Assembly: GCA_019359695.1 (NCBI GenBank)
Contig: JAHHGV010000002.1
Span: forward strand, 248,001-312,000
DNA length: 64,000 nt
From: Brasilonema angustatum HA4187-MV1
GTDB lineage: Bacteria; Cyanobacteriota; Cyanobacteriia; Cyanobacteriales; Nostocaceae
Reading direction: 5' to 3'
This document shows positions 38,086-47,143 of this stretch, piece by piece. The notes beneath the pieces are model-generated. The model worked only from the letters and a program-made list of their open reading frames with translations. It did no database searches and was not told where the DNA came from. Position 1 is the first letter of the stretch; each line of letters opens with the position of its first letter. A program made the position numbers and the translations under genes.

Positions 38086-38919
38086 TTAGGGGAGCCAGGG
38101 ATATTGATGAAAGTTAGGTGGACGCTTTTCTAGAAAAGCTTGTTTTCCTTCTCGTCCTTCTTCTGTCATGTAATAGAGTAAGGTGGCATTGCCTGCTAAT
38201 TCTTGCAAACCAGCTTGTCCATCACAGTCAGCGTTAAATGCTGCTTTGAGACAACGAATGGCGATGGGACTTTTTTCTAAAATCTCTCGCGCCCACTGGA
38301 TACCTTCAGCTTCAAGTTGTTCTATCCCAACAACGCAATTGACTAAACCCATTTCTAGTGCTTGCTGTGCATTGTACTGTCGGCAGAGAAACCAGATTTC
38401 TCGCGCCTTTTTTTGTCCAACAACGCGGGCAAGATAACTAGCACCAAAACCTCCATCGAAACTACCTACTTTCGGACCAGATTGTCCAAAAATAGCGTTA
38501 TCAGCCGCAATAGTTAGATCACATATTAAGTGCAGGACGTGTCCTCCACCAATGGCATACCCAGCAACAAGGGCAATAACTACTTTTGGCATGGAACGAA
38601 TCAGGCGTTGTAAGTCCAGCACGTTCAAACGTGGTACACCATCATCGTCTACATAGCCAGCGTGTCCTCGCACACTTTGATCACCTCCTGAACAGAAAGC
38701 GTACTTACCATCGGTGTGTGGGCCAGCACCAGTAAATAGGACAACGCCGATACTAGTATCTTCGCGGGCATCACAGAAAGCGTTGTACAGTTCAAAAACA
38801 GTTTTAGGACGAAAAGCATTTCTTTTGTGAGGACGGTTGATGGTAATTTTGGCAATGCCATCTGCTTTGTGATAGAGAATGTCTTCGTAGGTTTTAGCTA
38901 TTTGCCAGTTAGTTTGCAT
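38086..38919 (-). CDS. menB: 1,4-dihydroxy-2-naphthoyl-CoA synthase MenB
   Basis: A 277-residue crotonase-fold enzyme closing the naphthoquinone ring. In cyanobacteria this leads to phylloquinone for photosystem I. Substrate and oxyanion motifs are seen: [48 protein letters not shown] and [20 protein letters not shown]. The C-terminal [17 protein letters not shown] is typical. Length and motifs are normal. A single gene followed by its own terminator. Confidence 0.95.
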   Translation of the reverse strand: MQTNWQIAKTYEDILYHKADGIAKITINRPHKRNAFRPKTVFELYNAFCDAREDTSIGVVLFTGAGPHTDGKYAFCSGGDQSVRGHAGYVDDDGVPRLNVLDLQRLIRSMPKVVIALVAGYAIGGGHVLHLICDLTIAADNAIFGQSGPKVGSFDGGFGASYLARVVGQKKAREIWFLCRQYNAQQALEMGLVNCVVGIEQLEAEGIQWAREILEKSPIAIRCLKAAFNADCDGQAGLQELAGNATLLYYMTEEGREGKQAFLEKRPPNFHQYPWLP

Positions 38920-38994
38920 GGGGAAAAAGAATCACTTGTATCAGCTTAAAGATTCTATCAGGAGCTGTCGGGAGGACTCCGCTACGATATGTAA

Positions 38995-39716
38995 TTTCTA
39001 AAGCATCATTTCAACTGCCTTAATCTTTGCAGTTTTAACATCGTGATACATGTCATCAACCACAAGAAACCGACTCCATAACCTGCAATAATATCTGTAG
39101 GCCAATGTACTCCCAAATATAAGCGACTGATGCCAATGGCTGCGATTAAAATAATTGCTAAACAGTAAATTACTCTGGATAACTTAGGATAGTGAATTGC
39201 TAGCAAATAAGCGATAAAACCATATAGAACCATAGAACCTAGTGCATGACCACTAGGAAAACTAAAAGATTTTTCAGAAATCAACTGATGCCAAAGTTCC
39301 GGACGAGGTTTAGAAAAAAATAACTTCAGTTCTGTATTTAAAATAAATGCTCCCAAGCAAGCAAGTACAAAAACTTTTGCTTCTTCTCGGTAATGTCGCC
39401 ACCAAAGTAACAAGACAGTAACTACTGCAACCGTAACCACTGTCCTAGGATTACCAATATTTGTAAGAAACAGCATCAAATTATCTAGAGTTGGATTAGC
39501 AAATTGATGTAGCCATAACAGAAAAGTCGTATCAAATGCAAAAGCTTCTCGCTCTAAAACCTCTTCAGCTAAGTTTGCTAAAACAAAAAGGATAAGTAGA
39601 CAACTTATAAGTCCAACAATACCTGTTGTGGCAATTAAGGGAGCCAAACGAGGATGTATATGACGCAACCAGAAATGAGAAATTTGTCGGAGCATACTTT
39701 AATGTCATTCATCGTT
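38995..39716. repeat. 722-bp near-identical duplication, copy 1 (PAP2 gene)
   Basis: Matches 42335-43056 with only about four to six differences visible by eye. It starts with TTTCTAAAGCATC and ends AATGTCATTCATCGTT. It contains the whole PAP2 gene and the last bases of the upstream DUF347 remnant, so this copy has the ancestral left-right context. Confidence 0.9.
39006..39695 (-). CDS. PAP2-family membrane phosphatase, copy 1
   Basis: A 229-residue membrane protein with about six helices. The three PAP2 signature blocks are present: KLFFSKPRPE (KxxxxxxRP), SFSFPSGHALGSM (PSGH) and SRLYLGVHWPTDII (SRxxxxxHxxxD). The family dephosphorylates lipids such as phosphatidate or undecaprenyl pyrophosphate at the membrane. 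It starts 9 bases after the stop of a truncated DUF347 frame. It is almost identical to the gene at 42346-43035 (differences include H/Y near residue 12 and T/I near residue 24). Which copy is ancestral is discussed in the findings. Confidence 0.88.
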   Translation of the reverse strand: MLRQISHFWLRHIHPRLAPLIATTGIVGLISCLLILFVLANLAEEVLEREAFAFDTTFLLWLHQFANPTLDNLMLFLTNIGNPRTVVTVAVVTVLLLWWRHYREEAKVFVLACLGAFILNTELKLFFSKPRPELWHQLISEKSFSFPSGHALGSMVLYGFIAYLLAIHYPKLSRVIYCLAIILIAAIGISRLYLGVHWPTDIIAGYGVGFLWLMTCITMLKLQRLRQLK

Positions 39717-39913
39717 AGAAGCCCCGGCCACACTTAGTCTTATCTGGTTTAGAGTTGTGAACAGAATACAGCAGACTCCAAGTATTGACATAAGGACTAT
39801 AGATGAGCCGATAGTACCAAAACCGAAACCACCTTTTTCGTCTGGTTTTGTAAGAACATCCCCCAGTGTTGCACCAAATGGTCGGGTTAAGACAAACGCA
39901 ATCCAAACTATAG
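39705..39913 (-). pseudogene. Truncated DUF347 membrane protein remnant
   Basis: The C-terminal 69 or so residues of the DUF347 family are readable: VWIAFVLTRPFGATLGDVLT, then KPDEKGGFGFGTIGSS and a last membrane helix. They align with the ends of the intact genes at 43160 and 44130 (TRPFGA/TRPLGA, KGGFGLGT). Homology stops abruptly near 39913, and nothing upstream continues it. This is a deletion or recombination scar next to the duplicated PAP2. Confidence 0.75.
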
Positions 39914-40118
39914 CTCTTTAAAAATTTTATCCTTGGTTAGGCATACGCATACCTATGATATGTACGGAAACCGCCCTTTAAGCGATAAGCCGTTCGCGCA
40001 GCGTGCGCTTTGCGCATACGCTTGACGCAAAGCTTATAGCACAGAATTCTATCTTAGGATGGCGTAGCCTTACCTAAGATATGTGCCACGATGACAATAA
40101 AAGTCAATAAAGTTTCTT

Positions 40119-42143
40119 ATGGCACAAACTGAAACTCATAACGATCAGCAAGATGACTTCTTGATCGAACCAGAAAAAGACCGACTAGGATACGCGCCCT
40201 TCGCCAAGCATTTGGCAGATAGTATTTGCAAAATGACTGTTACTGAAGGGTTTGTGATTGCAGTGTACGGTTCGTGGGGTTCCGGCAAATCGACACTGTT
40301 GAACTTTGTAGTTCATTGTCTTAAACACAAGCCTGATGAGGAGCAACCAATCGTCGTTCATTTTAATGCTTGGTTGTTTACTGGAAACCAAGACATTACA
40401 ATGCGCTTTTTTGACCAATTACACAGCGTTTTAACCTCTGTAAAATATATGCCCAAAGGCTTGAGAGAGCGAATAGCCGATGTTGCTAAAGTTGTTTCTC
40501 AAGTTCCCCTCCCTTACGCTCAAGCTGGCATGGCAGTAGCAACATTATTTGACGATCAATCAAAGGAAGCTTCCGAGTTAAAAGAAGAACTCGAAAATAT
40601 AGTGGTGAAGCAGGAGCGGCGAATAGTCGTTGCAATTGATGATATTGATAGGCTTCCCATAGAAGATATTAAGCAGCTATTTCGCATTTTTAAAGCAATT
40701 CCGAATTTTCGTAACGTTGTCTATCTTCTGGTTTTTGATAAAGAAGTTGTTAGCAAAGCACTTTGCGAAACTCAGGAGATATCACCAGAAGCATATTTGG
40801 AGAAAACTATTCAAGTTCCTTTTGAGTTACCTTCTCCAGATAAAACTTCACTTCGCAGGCTACTTTTTGAAAAACTTAATAGTGTTCTGATTGCAACACC
40901 AAAGGATAGCGATCTGCGCTCCGCGCAGCAGCGTTTGCGCAGCGCCCCCTTAGGGGCTAGCTATCGCCCAAAGGGCGGCTCCCTGCAGGAGCATCGCTCT
41001 AACTCGAATCAGCCGTCTGCAAAGAGAGATCTCAGCGCCGACTTGGAACAATCAGAACCTCAAGAAGTTCCTGACTTGGAGGAAGCTGATGTGGAAAATC
41101 CAGCCACAGAAGTGACTCAACTATTTGATCAAACCTATTGGAGCAATGTTTACTTTCAAGGAATAGACCACTTCATTACTAACCTTCGCGACATTGTTCA
41201 TCTAACTGACACCTTAACAATGACATATCCGGTAGTGCAAGGCGAAGTGAACCCAGTAGATTTTATTGCTTTAGAATCACTACGGGTTTTTCATCCAATG
41301 GTACATAACATAATTCGCAAAAACAAAAATGCTTTTATAGAGCCAATCAATTATTCCTTAGATGAATTGAAAAATTTTCATAATTCTTGGCTGGCTCAGT
41401 TGCGAGAGCAAGATAAGCAACCTGTTCAAACTCTGCTCAGAATTCTTTTTCCTAAATTAGAACCTGTTTGGGGAAAGAGATCTAATAATGAACAAAAATT
41501 AAAGTGGCGAGAGCAACAGCGTGTATGCTGTCCAGAAATATTTCCTATCTACTTCCGTTTAACTTTACCAGAAGCTGATTTATCTAAGACTCAGATCCAA
41601 GCCATTCTTGCTTGCGCCTATGATGCCAAGGCATTTGGAGAAAAACTTATAGAACTGTCTGAGCAAATACGTCCTGATGGTACAACTCAAGTTAGGGCAT
41701 TTTTAGAAAAACTTGAAGATGGCGCAATAAAAGAAATTCCTACCTCTAGCATTGCCTCAATTGTGGAAGCTTTATTTGATGTGGGAGAAGAACTGTTACG
41801 TTCGGAAGATGATTCTCATACCACAATTTTTGATTTTGGGAATGAAATTAGAATTCGTCGTATCATCTTACGGTTATTATGTCGTCTTGATCAAGCTGCA
41901 CGGTTTGAAGTGTTAAAAACCTCAATGAGTCAAGGAAAAGCATTATCAATAATTACAAAAGAATTAGAAAATTTAAATGAACAACAAAGTGAGTACACCT
42001 CAGATATATTTAATCTTCAAGATGATGGGTTAATTAGCAGGCAACATCTGAAAGAACTGGAAAAAATTGTTGCTAAAAGAAAACAGGCACAAAACTCAGA
42101 ATTTTCTGAAAAAGCTAGTCCTTCAGTTTCTGATAGCGATTAG
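40119..42143 (+). CDS. KAP-family P-loop NTPase
   Basis: A 674-residue STAND-related KAP NTPase. Walker A is VYGSWGSGKSTLLNF near residue 50, and the typical KAP block VVHFNAWLFTGNQDITMRFF follows. Walker B is IVVAIDDIDRLPIEDIKQLF near residue 170, followed by YLLVFDKEVV. I do not see the membrane helices that many KAP members carry inside the domain. Residues about 264-298 come from an inserted dispersed repeat. The C-terminal half is alpha-helical and unassigned. The family includes phage-exclusion proteins such as PifA. A defence role is possible but not shown by context. It is the only plus-strand gene here, flanked by the two PAP2 copies. Confidence 0.82.
   Translation: MAQTETHNDQQDDFLIEPEKDRLGYAPFAKHLADSICKMTVTEGFVIAVYGSWGSGKSTLLNFVVHCLKHKPDEEQPIVVHFNAWLFTGNQDITMRFFDQLHSVLTSVKYMPKGLRERIADVAKVVSQVPLPYAQAGMAVATLFDDQSKEASELKEELENIVVKQERRIVVAIDDIDRLPIEDIKQLFRIFKAIPNFRNVVYLLVFDKEVVSKALCETQEISPEAYLEKTIQVPFELPSPDKTSLRRLLFEKLNSVLIATPKDSDLRSAQQRLRSAPLGASYRPKGGSLQEHRSNSNQPSAKRDLSADLEQSEPQEVPDLEEADVENPATEVTQLFDQTYWSNVYFQGIDHFITNLRDIVHLTDTLTMTYPVVQGEVNPVDFIALESLRVFHPMVHNIIRKNKNAFIEPINYSLDELKNFHNSWLAQLREQDKQPVQTLLRILFPKLEPVWGKRSNNEQKLKWREQQRVCCPEIFPIYFRLTLPEADLSKTQIQAILACAYDAKAFGEKLIELSEQIRPDGTTQVRAFLEKLEDGAIKEIPTSSIASIVEALFDVGEELLRSEDDSHTTIFDFGNEIRIRRIILRLLCRLDQAARFEVLKTSMSQGKALSIITKELENLNEQQSEYTSDIFNLQDDGLISRQHLKELEKIVAKRKQAQNSEFSEKASPSVSDSD
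40905..41010. repeat. Dispersed repeat inserted in frame in the KAP NTPase gene
   Basis: GCGCTCCGCGCAGCAGCG, CCCCCTTAGGGGCTAGC and GGCGGCTCCCTGCAGGAGC are GC-rich palindromic pieces unlike the surrounding AT-richer gene. They encode SAQQRLRSAPLGASYRPKGG, which is not expected in the family. The frame continues on both sides. Confidence 0.75.
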
Positions 42144-42334
42144 GCAAGGAACACTGCCGTAAGTCCTGCACACACGCATTCTGGGGCGTAACGTGTTTGA
42201 AGGAGAAGGTGATGCTCCAGCTCTTAGCCGCCCAAAGGGCTTATCGCAATTTCTTATTTCCTAATTCTGCCTAATTTTACTGTAGGCGGAGCCTCCATGA
42301 GGGCATTTCCAAGTAGAGCATAGGAACGAGAAAC

Positions 42335-43056
42335 TTTCTAAAGCATCATTTCAACTGCCTCAATCTTTGCAGTTTTAACATCGTGATACATGTCATCAAC
42401 CACAAGAAACCGACTCCATAACCTGCAATAATATCTGTAGGCCAATGTACTCCCAAATATAAGCGACTGATGCCAATGGCTGCGATTAAAATAATTGCTA
42501 AACAGTAAATTACTCTGGATAACTTAGGATAGTGAATTGCTAGCAAATAAGCGATAAAACCATATAGAACCATAGAACCTAGTGCATGACCACTAGGAAA
42601 ACTAAAAGATTTTTCAGAAATCAACTGATGCCAAAGTTCCGGACGAGGTTTAGAAAAAAATAACTTCAGTTCTGTATTTAAAATAAATGCTCCCAAGCAA
42701 GCAAGTACAAAAACTTTTGCTTCTTCTCGGTAATGTCGCCACCAAAGTAACAAGACAGTAACTACTGCAACCGTAACCACTGTCCTAGGATTACCAATAT
42801 TTGTAAGAAACAGCATCAAATTATCTAGAGTTGGATTAGCAAATTGATGTAGCCATAACAGAAAAGTCGTATCAAATGCAAAAGCTTCTCGCTCTAAAAC
42901 CTCTTCAGCTAAGTTTGCTAAAACAAAAAGGATAAGTAGACAACTTATAAGTCCAACAATACCAATTGTGGCAATTAAGGGAGCCAAACGAGGATGTATA
43001 TAACGCAACCAGAAATGAGAAATTTGTCGGAGCATACTTTAATGTCATTCATCGTT
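42335..43056. repeat. 722-bp near-identical duplication, copy 2 (PAP2 gene)
   Basis: Second copy of 38995-39716 in the same orientation, about 3.34 kb apart. The left flank is unrelated to copy 1. The right flank changes from copy 1 right after AATGTCATTCATCGTT. Confidence 0.9.
42346..43035 (-). CDS. PAP2-family membrane phosphatase, copy 2
   Basis: 229 residues, nearly identical to copy 1, with all three PAP2 motifs intact (KPRP, PSGH, SRxxxxxHxxxD). It lies about 125 bases downstream of a complete DUF347 gene, so it could be read from that gene's message. Both copies appear functional. Confidence 0.88.
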   Translation of the reverse strand: MLRQISHFWLRYIHPRLAPLIATIGIVGLISCLLILFVLANLAEEVLEREAFAFDTTFLLWLHQFANPTLDNLMLFLTNIGNPRTVVTVAVVTVLLLWWRHYREEAKVFVLACLGAFILNTELKLFFSKPRPELWHQLISEKSFSFPSGHALGSMVLYGFIAYLLAIHYPKLSRVIYCLAIILIAAIGISRLYLGVHWPTDIIAGYGVGFLWLMTCITMLKLQRLRQLK

Positions 43057-43159
43057 TCAGCAAAGCCAAAAATCAGAAGGGGAAGGTTTAGCAAACCTAC
43101 GATTCCGAGGATGAGAGGTGTTCCTATTATCGGGTGAATCATCTATCTGCTTAAACGCA

Positions 43160-43903
43160 TCACTCAAGTGGCTGACGCACTTTTTTCTCCTTTCGCACGG
43201 AAAAGAATAGGACAACTGCCAGCAGGATAAAGGCGATCGCCGAAGCATAGCCCCTTGGCAGTGATAGACCGCCATCTTTGACTGGTTTGGTAAGAAAATC
43301 TCCGAAGGTGGCTCCGAAGGGTCGCGTGAAGATGAACGCGAGCCAGAATAGGGGAATATCACTCAACTTTGTTAGGTAGTGAAGCGCGATCACAACACCA
43401 ATAACGCTGGCCGTCACAAATGCGCCCTGGATATAGCTCAGTCCCAAGTTGCTTGTCAGAAAGTCACCAAAAGCCGTTCCCAAACTGTTGGAGAACACGA
43501 TGGCCAGCCAATAGGTGGTCTCTGCGTCTTTCCTCGTGATCGGATAAACGCTCAGATCCCGATCTCGATAGTACCAGATGGCAAGAACGCTCAGGAGACC
43601 GGCTACCAAGATGAGCGATCCCACTGCGTAGCCCAATCCGAAAGATCGATCCATCAAGTCTGAAACTTCGGTTCCGGCTGTGGTTGTCGCAATGATAGCC
43701 GCCCAATAAAGGACTGGACGATATCTGTCGGATTGAATTTGAAAAAACAGGAAAATAGCTAGGATGGCGAACGTTACGGCAAAGGCTATGTAATACCCCA
43801 GCCCAAGAGACATTGAGATGAAGTCACCTGCCGTCTCGCCAAGCGTCGTGGCAATGATCTTCATGATCCAGAAGAAAATTGTGACTTTTGCAACTTTGTT
43901 CAT
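43160..43903 (-). CDS. DUF347 (COG4705) multi-pass membrane protein
   Basis: A 247-residue, roughly eight-helix membrane protein made of internal repeats. Each repeat has a helix, then a Gly/Asp motif: TLGETAGDFISMSLGLGY, GTEVSDLMDRSFGLGY, SLGTAFGDFLTSNLGLSY and PFGATFGDFLTKPVKDGG. The four (G/A)x(x)xxDxx repeats define DUF347. Function is unknown in the literature I know. The repeated acidic residues inside membrane segments could suggest ion handling, which is inference. The sequence is slightly GC-richer than its neighbour at 44130, so the two may have different histories. Same strand as the PAP2 copy 2 that follows. Confidence 0.85.
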   Translation of the reverse strand: MNKVAKVTIFFWIMKIIATTLGETAGDFISMSLGLGYYIAFAVTFAILAIFLFFQIQSDRYRPVLYWAAIIATTTAGTEVSDLMDRSFGLGYAVGSLILVAGLLSVLAIWYYRDRDLSVYPITRKDAETTYWLAIVFSNSLGTAFGDFLTSNLGLSYIQGAFVTASVIGVVIALHYLTKLSDIPLFWLAFIFTRPFGATFGDFLTKPVKDGGLSLPRGYASAIAFILLAVVLFFSVRKEKKVRQPLE

Positions 43904-44129
43904 TTCTTTTTCACAATAAAAATCAGATTAGCAAAGTCTGGTATTTACAACTAAGAGCTAAATGGCACTAATAACGTAAGTTGCTAGTACAAGGAGTCAG
44001 AAGTCAGGAAAAAAAATACATAATCGCCAGATCACAAACAGAAAAATACCCAATGTTGAGCAGGCGATAGGTTCGCTGCAGCATAGCGGCAGATCGCGCA
44101 GGGCGCAGACGCCAAGGGAGTATCGCCAA

Positions 44130-44897
44130 TCAGTCTTGTGAGTTGATCGGCAATGATACTGATTTCTTCTGCTTCAGGCTTAAGTAAATAACCAAACTCG
44201 TTATTATAGAAAGAAAAAGCATACTAGTCCCAACCGTACCTAAACCAAAGCCACCTTTTGAAGCTGGCTGGGATAATAAATCGCCTATAGATGCTCCAAG
44301 CGGACGAGTCAAGATGTAAGCTAACCAGAATGCTAAAACTGCATTCATATGGAAGTAATAATAACTGCTCGCTATGATTGCAATTGAAGCGCCAAATATC
44401 AGTGCTGATTCTGCATAACCCACTCTCAAAGCCTCTGCCAAAAGATCTCCTGTTGCGGTTCCCAAGGCAAACGTAAATAAAATAGCTACCCAGTAGAAAA
44501 GTTCTCTTTTAGCTGTATTTATGGAATGCATGGCTAATGTCTTTTCGTTTGAATACCAGAGCGCAAAAACTACCAACAAGGAAACACTAAAAATTACAGT
44601 AGTTGTCATCAAACTAACTCCAAGCTCGTCCACCAATCTATCAGTGATCAGTGTGCCAGTAATACTCATCAAAACAACTACAATCCAGTAACTCAATGGA
44701 ATATACCGTTTCAGCCTAAACTGATTCAAAAGCACAATCAATAATATGCCGCTCATTATATAGGATGTAGCACTTAAACCAAAGTTCAGGGTTACTGACA
44801 AATAATCTGCTGCCGTTTCACCTACCGTGGTTGCGAGAATCTTTATAATCCAGAAAACAAGTGTAATCTCTGGAACCCTGTTTAACATCTTTTTCAT
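44130..44897 (-). CDS. DUF347 (COG4705) multi-pass membrane protein, paralogue
   Basis: 255 residues with the same four-repeat layout as 43160-43903: TVGETAADYLSVTLNFGL, TGTLITDRLVDELGVSL, ALGTATGDLLAEALRVGY and PLGASIGDLLSQPASKGG. Overall similarity is moderate, so this is an old paralogue rather than a fresh copy. AAGGAGGAGG lies 6 bases before the ATG, a strong ribosome site. Its promoter region carries the CTTGAC direct repeat (45036-45068), shared with the PepSY and small-peptide promoters. It is therefore probably controlled by the two-component system at 48.1-50.1 kb. Confidence 0.87.
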   Translation of the reverse strand: MKKMLNRVPEITLVFWIIKILATTVGETAADYLSVTLNFGLSATSYIMSGILLIVLLNQFRLKRYIPLSYWIVVVLMSITGTLITDRLVDELGVSLMTTTVIFSVSLLVVFALWYSNEKTLAMHSINTAKRELFYWVAILFTFALGTATGDLLAEALRVGYAESALIFGASIAIIASSYYYFHMNAVLAFWLAYILTRPLGASIGDLLSQPASKGGFGLGTVGTSMLFLSIITSLVIYLSLKQKKSVSLPINSQD

Positions 44898-44935
44898 TGT
44901 ATTCCTCCTCCTTTATTAAAGTAATGAGTTATAGC

Positions 44936-45138
44936 TTATTGATATCAATTGAGTCACAAGAGTACCTAAAAACACTCCCATCAATAGAAGCAGAGAAAAG
45001 TTTTTTTATAACTTTATTTGGTGCAGAGTGATTGCACTATACACCCCAAAGGTCAAGAAAAAGTCAAGATTTTATCTCAAGCGGAATTTACCCTTAATAG
45101 ATAGACATAAAATAGCTTAAATATCTAATCATCACTTG
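44936..45138 (-). repeat. Long inverted repeat, left arm (promoter region of DUF347 gene)
   Basis: About 200 bases matching 47219-47420 in reverse orientation with few differences. It includes TTAAGGGTAAATTCCGCTTG (read on the minus strand), the CTTGAC operator and the small-peptide frame ending ISISY. Within it, at 44916-44981, a 21-residue frame MGVFLGTLVTQLISIS... is left open, cut off by a stop just upstream. Confidence 0.8.
45036..45068 (-). promoter_or_regulatory. CTTGAC direct-repeat operator and -10 box of DUF347 gene
   Basis: Read on the minus strand: CTTGACTTTTT, then CTTGACCTTTG, 5 bases, then TATAGT. Two 11-bp half-sites in direct order with a nearby -10 box is the layout of OmpR/PhoB-type binding. 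About 140 bases upstream of the ATG. Confidence 0.65.
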
Positions 45139-45239
45139 AGTTAAGCGTTAAGCTTTCCTTCCCTTAACCAGTAAGTTTACAACTCCTGCGCGGATTGCTA
45201 TTGGTAATCATTTCCTGCTTCTTGACTAATTTGACTGTG

Positions 45240-46211
45240 CTACACTCCCATAGCTTTGATAATGTTCATATATAGAGGAATTCCTACAATAATGTTGAAC
45301 GGAAAAGTGAGTGCTAAAGCCATAGAAATATACAAGCTGGGATTAGCTTCAGGAATTGTCATTCTCATTGCTGCAGGAACTGCTATGTAAGAAGCGCTAG
45401 CACAAAGAACAGCAAATAAAAGGGCATTACCTTGTGGTATACCAATGAGTTTCGCAATGAGGATCCCCAAAATTGCATTGGCAACAGGCATAAATACAGA
45501 AAAGATAATTAGAAAAGAACCTGTTTTTCTTATATCTAGTATTCTTCTAGCAGCTACCATTCCCATATCTAGTAGAAAAAAAGCTAGAACTCCGTAGAAG
45601 ATGCTTTGAGTAAATGGTTCTAGCTTCTCCCATCCTTTATGTCCTGTTAAAATGCCAACGATAAGGCTCGCAACTAAGAGAAATACAGAACCATTTAGAA
45701 AAGCCTCTCGCAAAACTTCACTCCAAGAAAATTCACCTTTTTCTTTCTTTTGACCAAATGCTCTTACTAATACAATACCTATAATAATTGCTGGAGACTC
45801 CATCAGTGCTAAAGCAGCTACCATGTATCCATCTGAGGTAATATCAAGCACTTTAAGAAAAGACTGTGCAGTAATAAAGGTGACAGCACTGATGGATCCA
45901 TAAGTTGCTGCAATAGCCCCAGCATTATACGCATCAAGTTTTGTTTTTAAAATAAAAAAGGAGTAGATAGGAACCGCACAAGCCATCAAGATAGCTGCTA
46001 TCAATGTCAACGCTACTTGTGGATTAATTCCGCTCTCATTAAGTTCATATCCTCCCTTAAACCCAATTGCAAGTAGCAAGTAAAGAGAAAATAGTTTTGG
46101 TAAAGGTTGGGGAATATCTAAATCGGATTTCAGAGAAATTGCCAGCATTCCTACAAAGAAAAAGAGCACTGGCGGATTCAATATGTTCGATAAGATAAGG
46201 CTGGAATTCAT
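45240..46211 (-). CDS. SbtA-like sodium-dependent bicarbonate transporter family permease
   Basis: A 323-residue permease with about ten membrane helices in two inverted halves. The first half is NPPVLFFFVGMLAISLKSDL, LLLAIGFKGGYEL and TYGSISAVTFITAQSFL. The second half is FYGVLAFFLLDMGMVAARRI, VLCASASYIAVPAAMRMTIPEANPSLYI and LTFPFNIIVGIPLY. The DMGM-xAxRR and SASYIAxPAAxRxxxPEANPS motifs place it in the SbtA/DUF897 family. Classic SbtA imports bicarbonate with Na+, but this is a distant branch and no sbtB lies next to it. I start at MNSSLILSN (46211); the frame opens 57 bases earlier. Substrate is therefore tentative. Confidence 0.8.
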   Translation of the reverse strand: MNSSLILSNILNPPVLFFFVGMLAISLKSDLDIPQPLPKLFSLYLLLAIGFKGGYELNESGINPQVALTLIAAILMACAVPIYSFFILKTKLDAYNAGAIAATYGSISAVTFITAQSFLKVLDITSDGYMVAALALMESPAIIIGIVLVRAFGQKKEKGEFSWSEVLREAFLNGSVFLLVASLIVGILTGHKGWEKLEPFTQSIFYGVLAFFLLDMGMVAARRILDIRKTGSFLIIFSVFMPVANAILGILIAKLIGIPQGNALLFAVLCASASYIAVPAAMRMTIPEANPSLYISMALALTFPFNIIVGIPLYMNIIKAMGV

Positions 46212-46432
46212 TTCTACTAACCCTGATTTTTTTGAAGAGAAGTGGGAATGACAATAGGCATCAGGCAATTTAAGTAAATCAGTGTTACAAAATAAACTGG
46301 AATTTAGACTAAATTCTGTTTCTTAGGCTACAACCCTTGTATAGCAAGCATTTTAGATTTTGGAATCCGAAAGCGGTGATAAATTGGGAAAGGCAGTCTG
46401 GATAAGGGTTTTGCGGTTTGAAAGCCAAAATT

Positions 46433-46565
46433 AGTCTAGTTCCCGGTGCAAAACTAAATTTCCAAAAAATAAGGGTACGAATTTAAGATGTTTCCAGGAA
46501 CCAAAACCTTGGTTTTTATGCTTGATAGAATCAGCCTTCTGAGTTTCGCACCGGGAACTAGTCTA
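46433..46565. mobile_element. 133-bp MITE-like element
   Basis: The ends TAGTCTAGTTCCCGGTGC and GCACCGGGAACTAGTCTA are inverted repeats of about 24 bp with two mismatches, continuing AAAACT and AGTTTC inside. No coding capacity. A one-ended fragment of the TATAGGA-type element follows at about 46582-46606. The rest of the 46269-46611 gap is AT-rich with no gene. Confidence 0.75.
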
Positions 46566-46611
46566 AACTCCAAAATAAAGCTATAGGAGTCCTATTTGAT
46601 TTTTGAATTCG

Positions 46612-47106
46612 CTACTTACCATCATTATTGCTTTCACCATCCCCATCATTGCCTTTCTGAACTTGAATGCTACTCTTGGGGCGAGTAGCTTCATTCTTCT
46701 CATCTTCTTGATTGGCATTTTCAGTGTAGAGAACCTTACCATTACCAGCATCAACTTTAATATCTTGCTGAGCAATTTCTACAGCATAAACTAAATTTCC
46801 ATTTTCATTTTCGAGTTTGACGCTGCTAGCTTTACCTCCTACAGATGTTTCAGCTGCTTGCTGTGCTTGTTGTGCTGTAATTTTAGCTAGAGGTTGTAAT
46901 TTAGTTGCTTCTTGCTGTTCTTGTGCATCGTCGTTGGTTTCACCATCGCCATCACTAGCTTGCGCAACTTGGATAACGCTGTGATGCTGACGCACAATTG
47001 CTACTGGAGATTGTAGTTGTTTTGCAGACACAACTCGCGATAATCCAGCAAGTCCCAAAGTACCAAAAAAAGCTGTTGCCAAAATGATTATTGTTGAACT
47101 TTTCAT
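46612..47106 (-). CDS. Secreted PepSY-domain protein
   Basis: 164 residues. It has a signal peptide (MKSSTIIILATAFFGTLGLAG) and cleavage near VSAKQ. An acidic Gln/Asp-rich stretch follows, then a PepSY domain (ITAQQAQQAAETSVGGKAS, VKLENENGNLVYAVEI, IKVDAGNGKVLYTEN). The tail repeats DGDGES. PepSY domains are small periplasmic modules that bind or inhibit partner proteins. They are often beside two-component systems of the OmpR/QseB type, as here. I start at 47106 because an upstream in-frame GTG falls in the -10 region of the shared operator promoter. That makes it part of the putative regulon. Confidence 0.85.
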   Translation of the reverse strand: MKSSTIIILATAFFGTLGLAGLSRVVSAKQLQSPVAIVRQHHSVIQVAQASDGDGETNDDAQEQQEATKLQPLAKITAQQAQQAAETSVGGKASSVKLENENGNLVYAVEIAQQDIKVDAGNGKVLYTENANQEDEKNEATRPKSSIQVQKGNDGDGESNNDGK

Positions 47107-47143
47107 AGTTGTAAAATACCTTTCATTCTGGGTTTGTCTTTTC

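Noticed and set aside
40119-42143. Complete defence island around the KAP NTPase
   Set aside because: No nuclease, toxin or methylase partner lies next to it; only the NTPase family hints at defence.
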